Assembly: GCA_903868145.1 (NCBI GenBank) | Contig: CAIPTY010000046.1 | Coordinates: 1-64,000, forward strand | Source of the DNA: an uncultured Desulfuromonadales bacterium | GTDB lineage: Bacteria; Desulfobacterota; Desulfuromonadia; Geobacterales; Pseudopelobacteraceae | Direction: 5' to 3' | DNA length: 64,000 nt | Shown: in pieces, positions 1 to 8,610 of the stretch | Numbering within the stretch: position 1 is the stretch's first letter | Layout of the letters: each line of letters begins with the position of its first letter | Notes under the pieces: generated by a model | Database searches by the model: none | What the model was told of the DNA's origin: nothing | Seen by the model: the letters and a program-made list of their open reading frames with translations, nothing else | Translations under genes and position numbers: made by a program

Positions 1-147
1 GGCTTTCAGGTAATTGGACAGCATCTTGAAAATGGTAACCTGAATTTACAAAGAACGATTTACGCGTCCAACATCTTGAAATATAAACACCGGAATCTCA
101 GTTCCGGATTATCTTGGACAGCAATGATTCAAAACACATTATTCTAA
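1..147 (+). CDS. possible 3' end of an unidentified gene (cut by window edge)
   Basis: Frame 1 is open from the first base to a TAA at 145-147 (48 codons). The composition is Asn/Leu/Lys-rich and no family is recognisable. A second open stretch in frame 2 runs from about 128 to a TGA at 296-298. It encodes a basic tail containing KVAYRTYKKFNKRRRY and could be the true C-terminus after a frameshift, or a small separate reading frame from GTG 188. The region is AT-rich like the next gene. Identity is unknown, and only the absence of stops supports coding. Confidence 0.28.
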   Translation, partial: GFQVIGQHLENGNLNLQRTIYASNILKYKHRNLSSGLSWTAMIQNTLF

Positions 148-376
148 CTGCACCCATCCAATCATATCTTTGAGTGCATTAGGTAAAGTGAAATCGATGC
201 TGTTGAGGGTTCCAGTCGGGATATTGAAGGTTGCTTATAGAACTTACAAGAAGTTCAACAAGCGTCGGAGATATAATAAAAGTAATAACTTGGAGTGATG
301 TGTTCTGCCAATAGCAGACACTATTCGGCGGGGAACAGATAGCCCCTCCTCGAAATAAAATGGGGTGAATTATAAC
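148..376. other. AT-rich leader before the beta-helix gene
   Basis: Apart from the possible reading frame ending at 298, no gene is seen here. An imperfect hairpin (gtgttctgc/gcagacac) lies around 300-320. A ribosome binding site, GGGGTGA, at 362-368 precedes ATG 377 by 8 bases. No convincing sigma-54 promoter was found. Confidence 0.4.
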
Positions 377-2569
377 ATGGGATATTTTATATTATCTGTT
401 ATTACCTTAATATTGTTAGGTAATGCAGCTTGTGTTTCAGCAGTCGTCACTGTTTCCACAACCCCCACTGAGTCCAGGGTTTTGCCTGGAAGTGTCAGGA
501 GTGTATATTCAAAAGTACAGGGTCACCCTGATATTGCCGTAAATTGGTCCGCATCAGGTGGTACGTTGGAAAAACATAGGGGATACACAATTTGGAAAGC
601 ACCAAATATACCAGGGGCATACACGGTCGCTGCAACGAGTGTAGTCGATGGGTTACAATCTGCATCCTCTATTTTTATCGTTATATCCGACACTAAGGTG
701 AAGGTTGCCAACATCCCGTATCAAGCGACAATATATAAGAGCCAACCTTTTATTATTCAGTCAATACTCTGGGGGAGTACTGACACTTCTGTTACTTGGA
801 CACATTCTGGCGGTTCGCTTCTCGGGAATGGCAGAGAGGTAGTCTTTAGCTCGAATCTTCCTGGATCGTACACGGTGACTGCCACAAGCAATGCTGATAA
901 TTCAAAATCAGCAACAACAACCATTGTGGTCACAAACAACCCTTGGCCAGGTGTAGCAACTGCAAATAAAACGATGCCTATTGATTGTACGCCGACTGGT
1001 AACGGCACTACCTACGATGTGAAGAGCGAAACCGAAATGGATTCAGTGCCATGGTCGAAACTGGGTACAGGCGATACAGTACGAGTTTTCCCCGGCACAT
1101 ATCGTAGGCAAATATTGTTGTCCACTTCAGGCACTGAATCTCAACCAATACGAATTTGTGGCGTCCGAGATGATTTGGGTAATTTACCTGAAATAAATGG
1201 CACAAATGCAACCGCGAAGTCTGGTTCAAATTATGGAACTGCGCCATGGGGTATTCAAGGGTATGGGGGAATTACCTTATATAAGAAAGATGTGGCATAT
1301 TATGGCGGAGCAAGTTACCCAAAAAATATCATAATTGAAGGATTAAAAATATCAGGCTTTAATAGCTCAAACAGCTATATTGACATCAGCCTGGGTGCTG
1401 TATTGACTCAGTACAAACAAGGTGTTGCTCCAATAAGGATTCAACATGGTGGCAATGTAACTATTAGAGGCAATGAACTATCAGATAATGAAAACGCACT
1501 GTTTACAATGTCAAAAGATGGGATTGAATCCCAAAACACACGAAACCTTCTTGTTGAAGGCAACTACATATACAATAATGGCAAATTCAACAGTTATTTA
1601 GAACATCAGAGCTATTTGCAGTGCTTTGGTCTTGTTGTACAAGGCAATTACTACGGAAAAATTAGAGAAGGAATGCTTGGTGGACAACTAAAGACACGTT
1701 CAGTGCAGCAATTTATTCGATATAATTACTTTGAGCCCGCGTCAAGAATTTTTGACTTAGTCGAGGTGCAAGATAACTACGTCATGACATTTCCTTGGGT
1801 TACTCTTGATCCGAAAGAATTAGTTAACACTACACCTAGCGATGTTGTTTCGAATTATGAAGCGTATCAAAATAGGTTTGTATATGGGAATATTGTAAGT
1901 AATGTTGGGAAACTAACATCTCTTGCAGTCCTGCATGGATCCGCTGACAATAGTCAAACAGGCCAACCAGGGGGTGTTGTCTATTTTTATTACAACACCA
2001 TCCGCGAATCATTTTTGTCAGGACAAACGTCAAACTGGAGAAACTCAATTATAGATTTTGGTCCCTATTCAACCCAAATAGAAGCGCATACTGTGTACCC
2101 TACTGCGTTATTGAGCAATAACGCAGTCTATATTGCAGGTCCTAGCACTGGTCCAGTATTTTTCTGGAATAGAAAGCAAGCAGACCGGATTATTCTCGAT
2201 AAAAACTGGGTTTCGTCTTTATGGGGCACTGGCAATATTGCTGGAGGAGATGGTACAGGGATAAGCAATGCTGGTGGAGATCTTGCTTCCGCAGTGTGGC
2301 AAGGTGGTCAACTGGCAACACAAGTCACTGGTATTTCAAACTTGATAACCGGTTCAACTATTCCCTTTGACCCTACCAGTTACGCTCCCATCAGCGGAAG
2401 CCCGCTCTTGAATGCAAGTGCACCACTAACCGGACTTGCAACATCACTCCCCCCCTTAATGCAGTATTCGCCAGTGACTCATCTAATGTCAGTTCGGCGC
2501 GATATTCTTGATATTGGTGCTCGGGATCGCTGGCCATCTCCACCAACAGGATTAAAAACAGTACCGTAG
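377..2569 (+). CDS. secreted Ig-like / parallel beta-helix repeat protein
   Basis: A signal peptide covers about residues 1-23, ending near ACVSAVV. Two Ig-like (PKD/Big-type) modules follow at about 25-105 and 110-190; both carry a W-x-x-SGG core and end in a GxYTVxATS strand. A right-handed beta-helix region with many NxxxxGN turns fills about 215-560. Such proteins usually act on or bind extracellular polysaccharide, which fits the neighbouring exosortase/EPS locus, but no catalytic residues can be assigned. The frame is open from GTG 365; ATG 377 is preferred because GGGGTGA lies 8 bases upstream. Base composition is visibly more AT-rich than the genes after 5.8 kb, suggesting separate ancestry. 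No C-terminal PEP-CTERM motif is present. Confidence 0.7.
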   Translation: MGYFILSVITLILLGNAACVSAVVTVSTTPTESRVLPGSVRSVYSKVQGHPDIAVNWSASGGTLEKHRGYTIWKAPNIPGAYTVAATSVVDGLQSASSIFIVISDTKVKVANIPYQATIYKSQPFIIQSILWGSTDTSVTWTHSGGSLLGNGREVVFSSNLPGSYTVTATSNADNSKSATTTIVVTNNPWPGVATANKTMPIDCTPTGNGTTYDVKSETEMDSVPWSKLGTGDTVRVFPGTYRRQILLSTSGTESQPIRICGVRDDLGNLPEINGTNATAKSGSNYGTAPWGIQGYGGITLYKKDVAYYGGASYPKNIIIEGLKISGFNSSNSYIDISLGAVLTQYKQGVAPIRIQHGGNVTIRGNELSDNENALFTMSKDGIESQNTRNLLVEGNYIYNNGKFNSYLEHQSYLQCFGLVVQGNYYGKIREGMLGGQLKTRSVQQFIRYNYFEPASRIFDLVEVQDNYVMTFPWVTLDPKELVNTTPSDVVSNYEAYQNRFVYGNIVSNVGKLTSLAVLHGSADNSQTGQPGGVVYFYYNTIRESFLSGQTSNWRNSIIDFGPYSTQIEAHTVYPTALLSNNAVYIAGPSTGPVFFWNRKQADRIILDKNWVSSLWGTGNIAGGDGTGISNAGGDLASAVWQGGQLATQVTGISNLITGSTIPFDPTSYAPISGSPLLNASAPLTGLATSLPPLMQYSPVTHLMSVRRDILDIGARDRWPSPPTGLKTVP

Positions 2570-2730
2570 TTACCGTATTATTATTTTGATACGCAGACTT
2601 TGGCATGTTGCAAGTTATCACGTTTATTGCGTTTACATAATCTGACATTGAGGCTGGGCAGAGAACAGGTAAATCATATCCCCCGGAGTGTTCTATTCAA
2701 GCGGAAAAATTAAACAAATTTGGCCGATGG

Positions 2731-3738
2731 TTGCGTTGGATGGCTTACGCATATACGGCAGTAGTATTCTTAGCGCTCCCTTTCATGCTGACTGCCGGTG
2801 ACCGTTGGTGGACGGCTACCATGCTGCTGTTCGGTCCTCGCTGGCTGCTTTCATTCCCTTTATTTCTGCTTGTTCCTGCTGCGGCCATTTTTAATCGGCG
2901 CCTCTTGCTTCCGCTTGTAATTGCGGCGCTCGTTATAGCTGGGCCTTTAATGCGTTTCAATCTCCCCTTGGGCAAAATGAGTGGTGCGGCTTCATCCGGG
3001 ACCCAGAACTTGAGGGTACTCACCTGTAATGTGGATCAGGCTGTCTTTGACCGGGCTCAGTTTGTCGCAGTTATCAAGGAATTGTCTGTCGATATCGCTA
3101 CGCTTCAGGAGTATCCGCCTGCTCTTACCATTGCATTACCCGCCGGCTGGAATATAGTTAGAGATAACCAATATGCCATTATTTCCCGATTCCCGCTGAC
3201 AAAGGTAAAGACGGTGCAGATAATGCATCCGAAAGAGAAGTGGGCCTTTACATTCCTGCTGCATGCGATTGTCCATACGCCCAACGGAGATGTTAATGTC
3301 TGTTCTCTGCAGCTCCCAACTCCCCGTGTCGGATTGATGCAGATACTTGATAAGCGCACCGGACTGAGGCCTTCACGGAGCGGCCTGTTTTATGATGAAA
3401 CGGCATACCGCCGCAACGCCGCCCTGGAGGCACGACGGTACATCGATACCCTGGCACGGCCGGTAATTGTTGCCGGAGATTTTAACACACCGGTGGACAG
3501 CACGCTGTACCGTTCGGTATGGGATGGATATTCCAATGCTTTTTCGGAGGTGGGGCTGGGATATGGCTGGACGCAGCGGGTCGCTGTCCTTGGGTATACG
3601 TACCGTGCCAGGATTGACCACATTTTGACCCAAAAAGGGCTGACTCCGCTTGTGTGCGAAGTAGGCCCGGATGTGGGCTCAGATCATCTGCCGGTAATTG
3701 CCGATTTTCGCATGGAAAAGGTTCCGTCGCCACGATAA
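2731..3738 (+). CDS. membrane-anchored endonuclease/exonuclease/phosphatase (EEP) family protein
   Basis: About three hydrophobic helices in the first 85 residues anchor a cytoplasmic or periplasmic EEP domain (about 95-330). The family motifs are in order: TCNVDQ, the metal-binding Glu in QEYP, AGDFNTP with catalytic Asp/Asn, and SDHLPV with the terminal Asp-His pair. The substrate could be a phosphodiester or phospholipid, and cannot be told from sequence. Related proteins are common near exosortase loci. The start is uncertain: TTG 2731 and ATG 2740 both lack a good ribosome binding site, and the frame stays open upstream to the CGGAG at 2684-2688 without a standard start codon. Confidence 0.75.
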   Translation: MRWMAYAYTAVVFLALPFMLTAGDRWWTATMLLFGPRWLLSFPLFLLVPAAAIFNRRLLLPLVIAALVIAGPLMRFNLPLGKMSGAASSGTQNLRVLTCNVDQAVFDRAQFVAVIKELSVDIATLQEYPPALTIALPAGWNIVRDNQYAIISRFPLTKVKTVQIMHPKEKWAFTFLLHAIVHTPNGDVNVCSLQLPTPRVGLMQILDKRTGLRPSRSGLFYDETAYRRNAALEARRYIDTLARPVIVAGDFNTPVDSTLYRSVWDGYSNAFSEVGLGYGWTQRVAVLGYTYRARIDHILTQKGLTPLVCEVGPDVGSDHLPVIADFRMEKVPSPR

Positions 3739-4033
3739 GCAGGACGCCAGGCTGCAAAGCCGCCAGGAAGATCAAAAACGAAGAATAATCCTAAAAAAGC
3801 AGTTAACCGCAGATGGACGCCGATACACGCGGAGAGAACCAAAACAAGCCGAGGGATTTTTGGTTACCCCCAAAGAAAAACAGTTCACCACGGAGACACG
3901 GAGGCACGGAGAAAAACAAGGAATTAAATATGAAAGTTATATGCCGGTATTCAGGATATTGCCCTGAAGCCTTTGACGTAGAGATCCTGAGTAATCGTAG
4001 TAATCCCGAGGCTGCGCCAGTTACAATTTTACA

Positions 4034-4062
4034 TTGACAAAAATTTTCATTTCCAGCACAAT
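4034..4062 (+). promoter_or_regulatory. sigma-70-type promoter of the Phd/PIN module
   Basis: A consensus -35 TTGACA (4034-4039) is followed after 17 bases by CACAAT (4057-4062), about 40 bp before the antitoxin start. Confidence 0.65.
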
Positions 4063-4083
4063 CTGGCTAGTTCATCTAGCCAG
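4063..4083. promoter_or_regulatory. palindromic operator of the toxin-antitoxin module
   Basis: There is a perfect 8-bp inverted repeat, CTGGCTAG-ttcat-CTAGCCAG. It begins at the end of the -10 box and lies just before the antitoxin ribosome binding site. This is the usual place for an autoregulatory Phd/YefM-type operator. Confidence 0.6.
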
Positions 4084-4103
4084 TTTATACCTGAGGAGTA
4101 GTA

Positions 4104-4364
4104 ATGGGATCTGAATCGTGGCAGTTACAAGATGCCAAGAACCAGTTTAGTAAAGTAGTTGCAGCGGCGCTTCATGGTGAACCGCAGCATGTTACCCGGC
4201 GTGGTCGTGAAGTAGTTGTAGTCGTTGCGGCTGATGAATATCTGCGCCTGGAAAAATCAAAGGCTGCCGTCATGCCCCGTTTTGTCGATCATTTGCTTGC
4301 ACTGCCCAAGGATGATGTGGAGTTTGAACGATTGCCGTTTCAATCCCGTGAGGTCGAATTCTGA
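4104..4364 (+). CDS. Phd/YefM-type antitoxin
   Basis: This is an 86-residue antitoxin. The N-terminus WQLQDAKNQFSKVV and the following VTRRGREVVVVVAADEY strand are the Phd/YefM DNA-binding fold; the C-terminal tail should wrap and inhibit the toxin. A good ribosome binding site (GAGGAG) precedes ATG 4104. The stop overlaps the toxin start in TGATG, so the genes are translationally coupled. A promoter and perfect palindrome directly upstream suggest autorepression. The module lies between two copies of a 72-bp direct repeat, so it may be a late arrival in the exosortase locus. Confidence 0.85.
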   Translation: MGSESWQLQDAKNQFSKVVAAALHGEPQHVTRRGREVVVVVAADEYLRLEKSKAAVMPRFVDHLLALPKDDVEFERLPFQSREVEF

Positions 4365-4789
4365 TGTGGCTTCTCGATACTATGGTCATTTCGGAACTTC
4401 GCAAGCGGGTTCCCGACCAGAATGTTGTGTCCTGGCTCTCTTCAGCACCGGAAAACAGTCTTTTTATCAGTGTGGTTACCATCAGCGAAATACAGCGGGG
4501 AATCGCCGTGCAACGGAGTATCGATGCACCGTTTGCAGGACGTTTGCAGCATTGGATGAATGCATTGATGAGGAATTATGGAGATCGTCTGCTCCCGATA
4601 ACTCCGGAAACAGCCTGCCGCCGGGGGGAACTTTCTGCACGCGCCGGTCATGATGGCGCCGATGTGATGATCGCTGCTACTGCGATCTCGCATGGTTTGT
4701 GCGTTGCCACGCGGAATGAACGGCATTTCAGCATTTTTTCAGCCCCCGTAATAAATCCATACCTGTATGTTCCGGGGACACCCAAATAA
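4364..4789 (+). CDS. PIN-domain toxin, VapC/FitB-like ribonuclease
   Basis: A PIN-domain RNase of 141 residues. The acidic site is visible as Asp in LLDTMVISEL, Glu in ISEIQRG and Asp in GADVMIAATA, and the closing block is ATRNERHF. PIN toxins cleave tRNA or rRNA when the antitoxin is degraded. The cognate Phd-type antitoxin lies immediately upstream with a TGATG overlap. Its own stop overlaps the next reading frame (TAATG). All main family residues are present, so it is probably active. Confidence 0.85.
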   Translation: MWLLDTMVISELRKRVPDQNVVSWLSSAPENSLFISVVTISEIQRGIAVQRSIDAPFAGRLQHWMNALMRNYGDRLLPITPETACRRGELSARAGHDGADVMIAATAISHGLCVATRNERHFSIFSAPVINPYLYVPGTPK

Positions 4790-5424
4790 TGCATTTTCCG
4801 GTGAGCCTCTTGCAAAAGTCCAAAACCTCCCCTCCCCCCTGGCGGGGGAGGGTTAGGGTGGGGGGGCGCACACTGCTGACTATCTTCGCTGCCGTACTTG
4901 CCTGTCTCCTCCTGATGCTGATGACACGTTTCTTACTTGTCGTTTCCTCCCCTCTCCCTTCCGCTAAAACAATCATCCTTCTGGCTGGCAGTTATGAAGA
5001 AAGATTACCGGTGGTCGCCGATCTGTTCCACACAATGAAAGCGGAAAAGATTGTTGTCACCGATGACAATGTGCGCCGTGGGTGGTCGTCAAAACATCAG
5101 CGCAATCTGTACAGCAGTGAACGAACCTACGAAGCGCTGACTGAACGGGGGGTGCCGGGTCAGGCAATCATCAACCTGCCGTTTGGCAAGAGCGGTACGG
5201 TGCATGATGCACGAGCGGCACGTGAATATCTGCTCAAAGAGCAGGCAGGGGAGATCATGCTGGTGACCTCGGATTATCACACCCGCCGCACCCTCTGGAT
5301 CTTCCGCCGTGTCCTGCAGGATCTGCCGGTAACAATCGGCATAACCCCCGCACCAACCAGCATGTTCTCTCTGCCGGCACTCAAAGAGCCGTTCAAACTG
5401 CTGTATTACCGGTTACGCTATTAA
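4789..5424 (+). CDS. YdcF/ElyC-type DUF218 membrane protein
   Basis: One N-terminal membrane helix (LLTIFAAVLACLLLML) is followed by a DUF218 domain. Its landmarks are LLAGSYEERLPV, the Glu/Thr block SSERTYEAL and VTSDYHTRRT. DUF218 proteins act in envelope or peptidoglycan-precursor metabolism, with uncertain chemistry. The first 24 codons from ATG 4789 are largely a translated dispersed repeat (SPPPWRGRVRVGG). GTG 4858 is a credible alternative start: it sits 5 bases after a GGGGGAGG lying inside the repeat and would leave a clean signal anchor. ATG 4789 overlaps the toxin stop, so coupling is also possible. Confidence 0.75.
   Translation: MHFPVSLLQKSKTSPPPWRGRVRVGGRTLLTIFAAVLACLLLMLMTRFLLVVSSPLPSAKTIILLAGSYEERLPVVADLFHTMKAEKIVVTDDNVRRGWSSKHQRNLYSSERTYEALTERGVPGQAIINLPFGKSGTVHDARAAREYLLKEQAGEIMLVTSDYHTRRTLWIFRRVLQDLPVTIGITPAPTSMFSLPALKEPFKLLYYRLRY
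4826..4868. repeat. GC-rich REP-like element at the start of the DUF218 gene
   Basis: A CTCCCC-rich/GGGGAGG-rich imperfect inverted repeat resembles the elements near 17290-17335 and 22175-22210. Here it overlaps a coding start and supplies a Shine-Dalgarno-like GGGGGAGG. Confidence 0.5.
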
Positions 5425-5798
5425 CCAGAGAACCAAAACAGGACGAAGGATTTTCTAATACAGTTCACCACGGAGACACGGAGGCTCGGAGAAAAACAAG
5501 GAATTAAATATGAAAGTTATATGCCGGTATTCTGAAATTCGAGTTACATCTTTTGCTTGATAAACAAAATCCTGTTTTCTCAATGATTTTCTCCGTGTCT
5601 CCGTGGTAAAAATCCGTTTTCAGGCCGAATGGTTTCAGGTTTGCCCAAAAAATTCCTGGTTTTACCGCCTGTATCGGCGTGCATCGGCGGTTACCGGCGA
5701 GTTGTATGTTTGTAATTTGTTTTGTTGATAAATTCTCAACGAGGTATTACTATCCGGTCCGCAGTATTGCATTTTTGTGAATGCGCGAAAGGGCTCAG
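5425..5798. repeat. intergenic repeat cluster, right copy, with inverted segments
   Basis: No gene is supported here. Bases 5461-5532 repeat 3881-3952 with one mismatch. CACCACGGAGACACGGAGG near 5466 recurs inverted as CTCCGTGTCTCCGTGGT at about 5592-5608, so the stretch could form a long stem. An inverted relative of the 3802-3832 repeat is at about 5664-5694. The segment precedes the exosortase gene; no strong promoter is obvious. Confidence 0.7.
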
Positions 5799-6647
5799 AT
5801 GACTTTTCTTGATTCGCTTCAACGCTACAGACTCCACCTGGCCGCCACCCTTGTGCTGCTGGCATGGATGTATTTCAAAATCGTGCCCGATATGGTCAAA
5901 CAATGGCATCAGGATGAAAACTATTCCCATGGTTTTCTCGTTCCGTTCATTGCCGGATATTTTCTCTGGCAGCGCTGGCCCGATCTGAAAAACCGTCTGG
6001 TCAAACCTGACGGAATCGGACTGGTGGTGATTATCTGGGGACTGATCCAACTTCTGGTCGCCTGGCTCGGGGTTGAGTATTTCACCATGCGTTCTTCCCT
6101 GATCGTTCTGCTGGCCGGCATGACACTCTTCTGGTTCGGCCGGGAGGTGCTCAAGGGCATGGCGCTGCCGCTGGGTTTCCTGATCTTCATGGTTCCCATA
6201 CCATACATTATCTATGATATGGTTGCCTTCCCTCTGAAGTTGTTTGTAACCAGGGTATCGGTGGCGGTTATGAAGCTGGTGGGCGTGGTGGTGGTACGGG
6301 AGGGGAATATCATCATGTTTCCCACCACGACACTGGAGGTCGCGGATGCCTGCAGCGGTATCCGTTCGCTGATTTCGCTGCTGGCGATTGCGGTGGCCTA
6401 CGCCTTCGTGATGAAGATCTCGACCCGGCGGCGCTGGATCATCATTTTCTCAGCCGTGCCGATTGCGGTTGCAACCAATGCGCTGCGGGTGATTGTGACC
6501 GGCATCCTGGCACAGTGGTGGGGTGCCAAGGCTGCCGAAGGTTTCTTCCACGAATTCGCCGGGATGGCGGTTTTTTTACTGGCCATGGTGATGCTGGTAA
6601 CGTGTGGCGAGCTGCTGCGACGATTCGGAGGGGCAGCCCATGAGTAA
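5799..6647 (+). CDS. xrtA: exosortase (XrtA-like transpeptidase)
   Basis: A polytopic membrane protein with about eight helices that cleaves and attaches PEP-CTERM proteins during export. The catalytic triad is visible: Cys185 in ADACSGIRSL, Arg230 in TNALRVIVT and His251 in FFHEFAGM. The N-terminal block NYSHGFLVPF is also typical of the family. The frame opens at ATG 5781, but ATG 5799 has the nearer purine-rich sequence (GAAAGGG, about 7 bases upstream). It overlaps epsI by 8 bp. Two PEP-CTERM substrates lie 10 kb downstream. The subtype (A versus others) is inferred from the accompanying PrsK/PrsR. Confidence 0.92.
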   Translation: MTFLDSLQRYRLHLAATLVLLAWMYFKIVPDMVKQWHQDENYSHGFLVPFIAGYFLWQRWPDLKNRLVKPDGIGLVVIIWGLIQLLVAWLGVEYFTMRSSLIVLLAGMTLFWFGREVLKGMALPLGFLIFMVPIPYIIYDMVAFPLKLFVTRVSVAVMKLVGVVVVREGNIIMFPTTTLEVADACSGIRSLISLLAIAVAYAFVMKISTRRRWIIIFSAVPIAVATNALRVIVTGILAQWWGAKAAEGFFHEFAGMAVFLLAMVMLVTCGELLRRFGGAAHE

Positions 6648-7272
6648 TACGATCCGCTTCGCTATTGTGTACGTTCTGTTTGCAGCGACGGCACTGATCA
6701 TTCAGCTCCACACGGATCTGCAGGTTCCGGTCAACCGCTCCTTCAGCGAGTTTCCCCAACAGTTGAAATCATGGCAAATTGCGAAACGAACCCAATTCAG
6801 CGCCGATGTCCTGAATAAACTGAAGCCGACCGATTATCTCTACCACGAATATGCTGATGGCGACGGAAAAGCCGTTAGTCTCTATATCGGCTACCATGGC
6901 GGCGGCAAAGGGGGGGGCGAAATTCACTCTCCCAAACACTGCCTGCCGGGGAGCGGATGGAATGAAGTATCCACAAAAAGTGCGAGGCTCACTACTCCCG
7001 GAGGCGTTATTAATCTGGTGCAGGCAGTCTACCAGAAGGGGGACAGCAAGGAGCTTTTCCTGTACTGGTTTCAGGTGCGTGATCGTTCAATTTCGAACGA
7101 GTATGCTCTCAAGCTGGCGGAGATAGTTAATTCGGCGCTGTACAGGCGCAGAGATGCGGCGTTCATCCGGGTATCGGTGCCGTTTGATTCGAATCCAGCC
7201 CAGGCGGTGGCAAGAGGTGAACAGTTCATCCGCGATTTCGAGCCGCAATTCAAGGAGTTTTTGCCGAGGTAG
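6640..7272 (+). CDS. epsI: EpsI family exosortase-associated protein
   Basis: A 210-residue protein with one N-terminal helix and a periplasmic EpsI domain. The conserved segment is HSPKHCLPGSGW, then a strand-rich region with LFLYWFQVRDR. EpsI proteins always accompany exosortases and are needed for EPS production, though their biochemistry is unsettled. ATG 6640 is chosen over the longer frame from 6604 because CGGAGGGG lies 7 bases upstream. The 8-bp overlap with xrtA indicates coupling. Confidence 0.88.
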   Translation: MSNTIRFAIVYVLFAATALIIQLHTDLQVPVNRSFSEFPQQLKSWQIAKRTQFSADVLNKLKPTDYLYHEYADGDGKAVSLYIGYHGGGKGGGEIHSPKHCLPGSGWNEVSTKSARLTTPGGVINLVQAVYQKGDSKELFLYWFQVRDRSISNEYALKLAEIVNSALYRRRDAAFIRVSVPFDSNPAQAVARGEQFIRDFEPQFKEFLPR

Positions 7273-7324
7273 CTGACAAAAATATGAAGATATTTTACGC
7301 ATCGGCCAATAAAAGGAACTTACA

Positions 7325-8610
7325 ATGAACAAAGAGAGAGTTATCTCCGTAATCGGTCTCGGTTACGTGGGTCTGCCGGTGGCGGTTGCCTTTGGCAAGG
7401 TTCGCCGAACGGTCGGTTTTGACATCAACCAGGCGAGGATCAAGGAGCTGCAGAGCGGCTACGACCGGACCGGTGAAGTGACAACCGGGGATCTTCAGGC
7501 TGCGATATCCTGTTTACCGAAAAGCTGGAGAAACTTGCTCAGGCGGACTTCCATATCGTTGCGGTGCCGACCCCGGTGGACGATGCGCATCAGCCCGATC
7601 TTACCCTGATGTACCGGGCCTCCGAGACCGTGGGCAGGGCCCTCAAGAAGGGGGATATCGTTGTCTATGAATCAACGGTCTATCCGGGAGTGACGGAGGA
7701 TGAATGTGTGCCGGTGCTGGAGCGGGTCTCCGGCCTGACCTGCGGGATCGATTTTACGGTGGGGTACAGCCCGGAGCGGATCAATCCGGGGGATAAGGAA
7801 CACACGTTTACCAAAATCAGGAAGGTGGTGTCCGGCCAGGATGCCGCGACTCTGGAAACAGTTGCCCGGGTGTACGAATCGGTGGTGACGGCGGGGGTCC
7901 ACCGGGCTGCCTCCATAAAGGTTGCCGAGGCGGCCAAGGTCATCGAAAATACCCAGCGGGACCTGAACATCGCCCTGATGAATGAACTGGCCCTCATCTT
8001 TGACCGTATGGGGATTGATACCAATGATGTTCTGGAAGCGGCCGGCACCAAGTGGAACTTCCTGAAATTCAGGCCGGGGCTGGTCGGCGGGCACTGCATT
8101 GGTGTTGACCCGTATTATCTTACGCACAAGGCGGAAAAAATCGGTTACATCCCGCAGGTGATCCTGGCCGGACGCCGCATCAATGACGGTATGGGCACCT
8201 TCATCGCACAGCGCGCCATTCGCGAGCTGATCCACGCCGGTCACACGATCCTGGGGATTACGGTGACCGTGCTGGGGCTGACCTTCAAGGAGGATTGCCC
8301 CGATCTGCGCAATTCAAAAGTGATCGATATCATTCGGGAACTGCAGGATTATGGCGTGAATGTCCAGGTCTGCGATCCCATGGCGGATCCTGCCGAGGCG
8401 GTTCATGAGTACGGGGTGCAACTTGTGCCCGTATCGGAACTGAAGCCTGCAGCTGCGGTGGTTGCCGCGGTTGCCCACCGGCAGTTTGTTGACTGGACGC
8501 CGCAGGAGGTTACCGGACTGATGGGTGCGGTTCCGGTGCTGATTGACGTCAAGGGGATGTACGACCTGCGGGCTATGACAGCGGCGGGAGTCCGGGTCTG
8601 GAGACTGTGA
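7325..8610 (+). pseudogene. UDP-N-acetylhexosamine 6-dehydrogenase (WbpO/TviB-like), single frameshift
   Basis: The product would oxidise UDP-GlcNAc or UDP-GalNAc to the uronic acid for exopolysaccharide. The N-terminal Rossmann motif VIGLGYVGLPVAVAFGK starts at 7325. The central and C-terminal domains, including the catalytic-Cys block VGGHCIGVDPYYLTHKAE, are read one frame away, from about 7500 to 8610. Restoring one base near 7504 (GCTGC-GATATCC) rejoins a continuous family sequence through AADILFTEKLEKLAQADFH. The lesion is not in a homopolymer. It is either a real inactivating deletion or a sequence error. The intact 4-epimerase partner follows with a TGATG overlap. Confidence 0.85.

Larger units (their letters stand above)
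3739..4103. repeat. intergenic repeat cluster, left copy (direct repeat partner at 5427-5532)
   Basis: This gene-free stretch holds degenerate dispersed repeats. One, around 3802-3832, is related to the inverted sequence near 5664-5694. A 72-bp block at 3881-3952 recurs at 5461-5532 with a single mismatch. Similarity extends leftward through an AGAGAACCAAAACA motif near 3835, matched near 5428. Short reading frames here are by-products of the repeats. Confidence 0.75.

Noticed and set aside
2610-2628. Possible sigma-54 site TTGGCATGTTGCA before the EEP gene
   Set aside because: The spacing between GG and GC is too short for a -24/-12 promoter.
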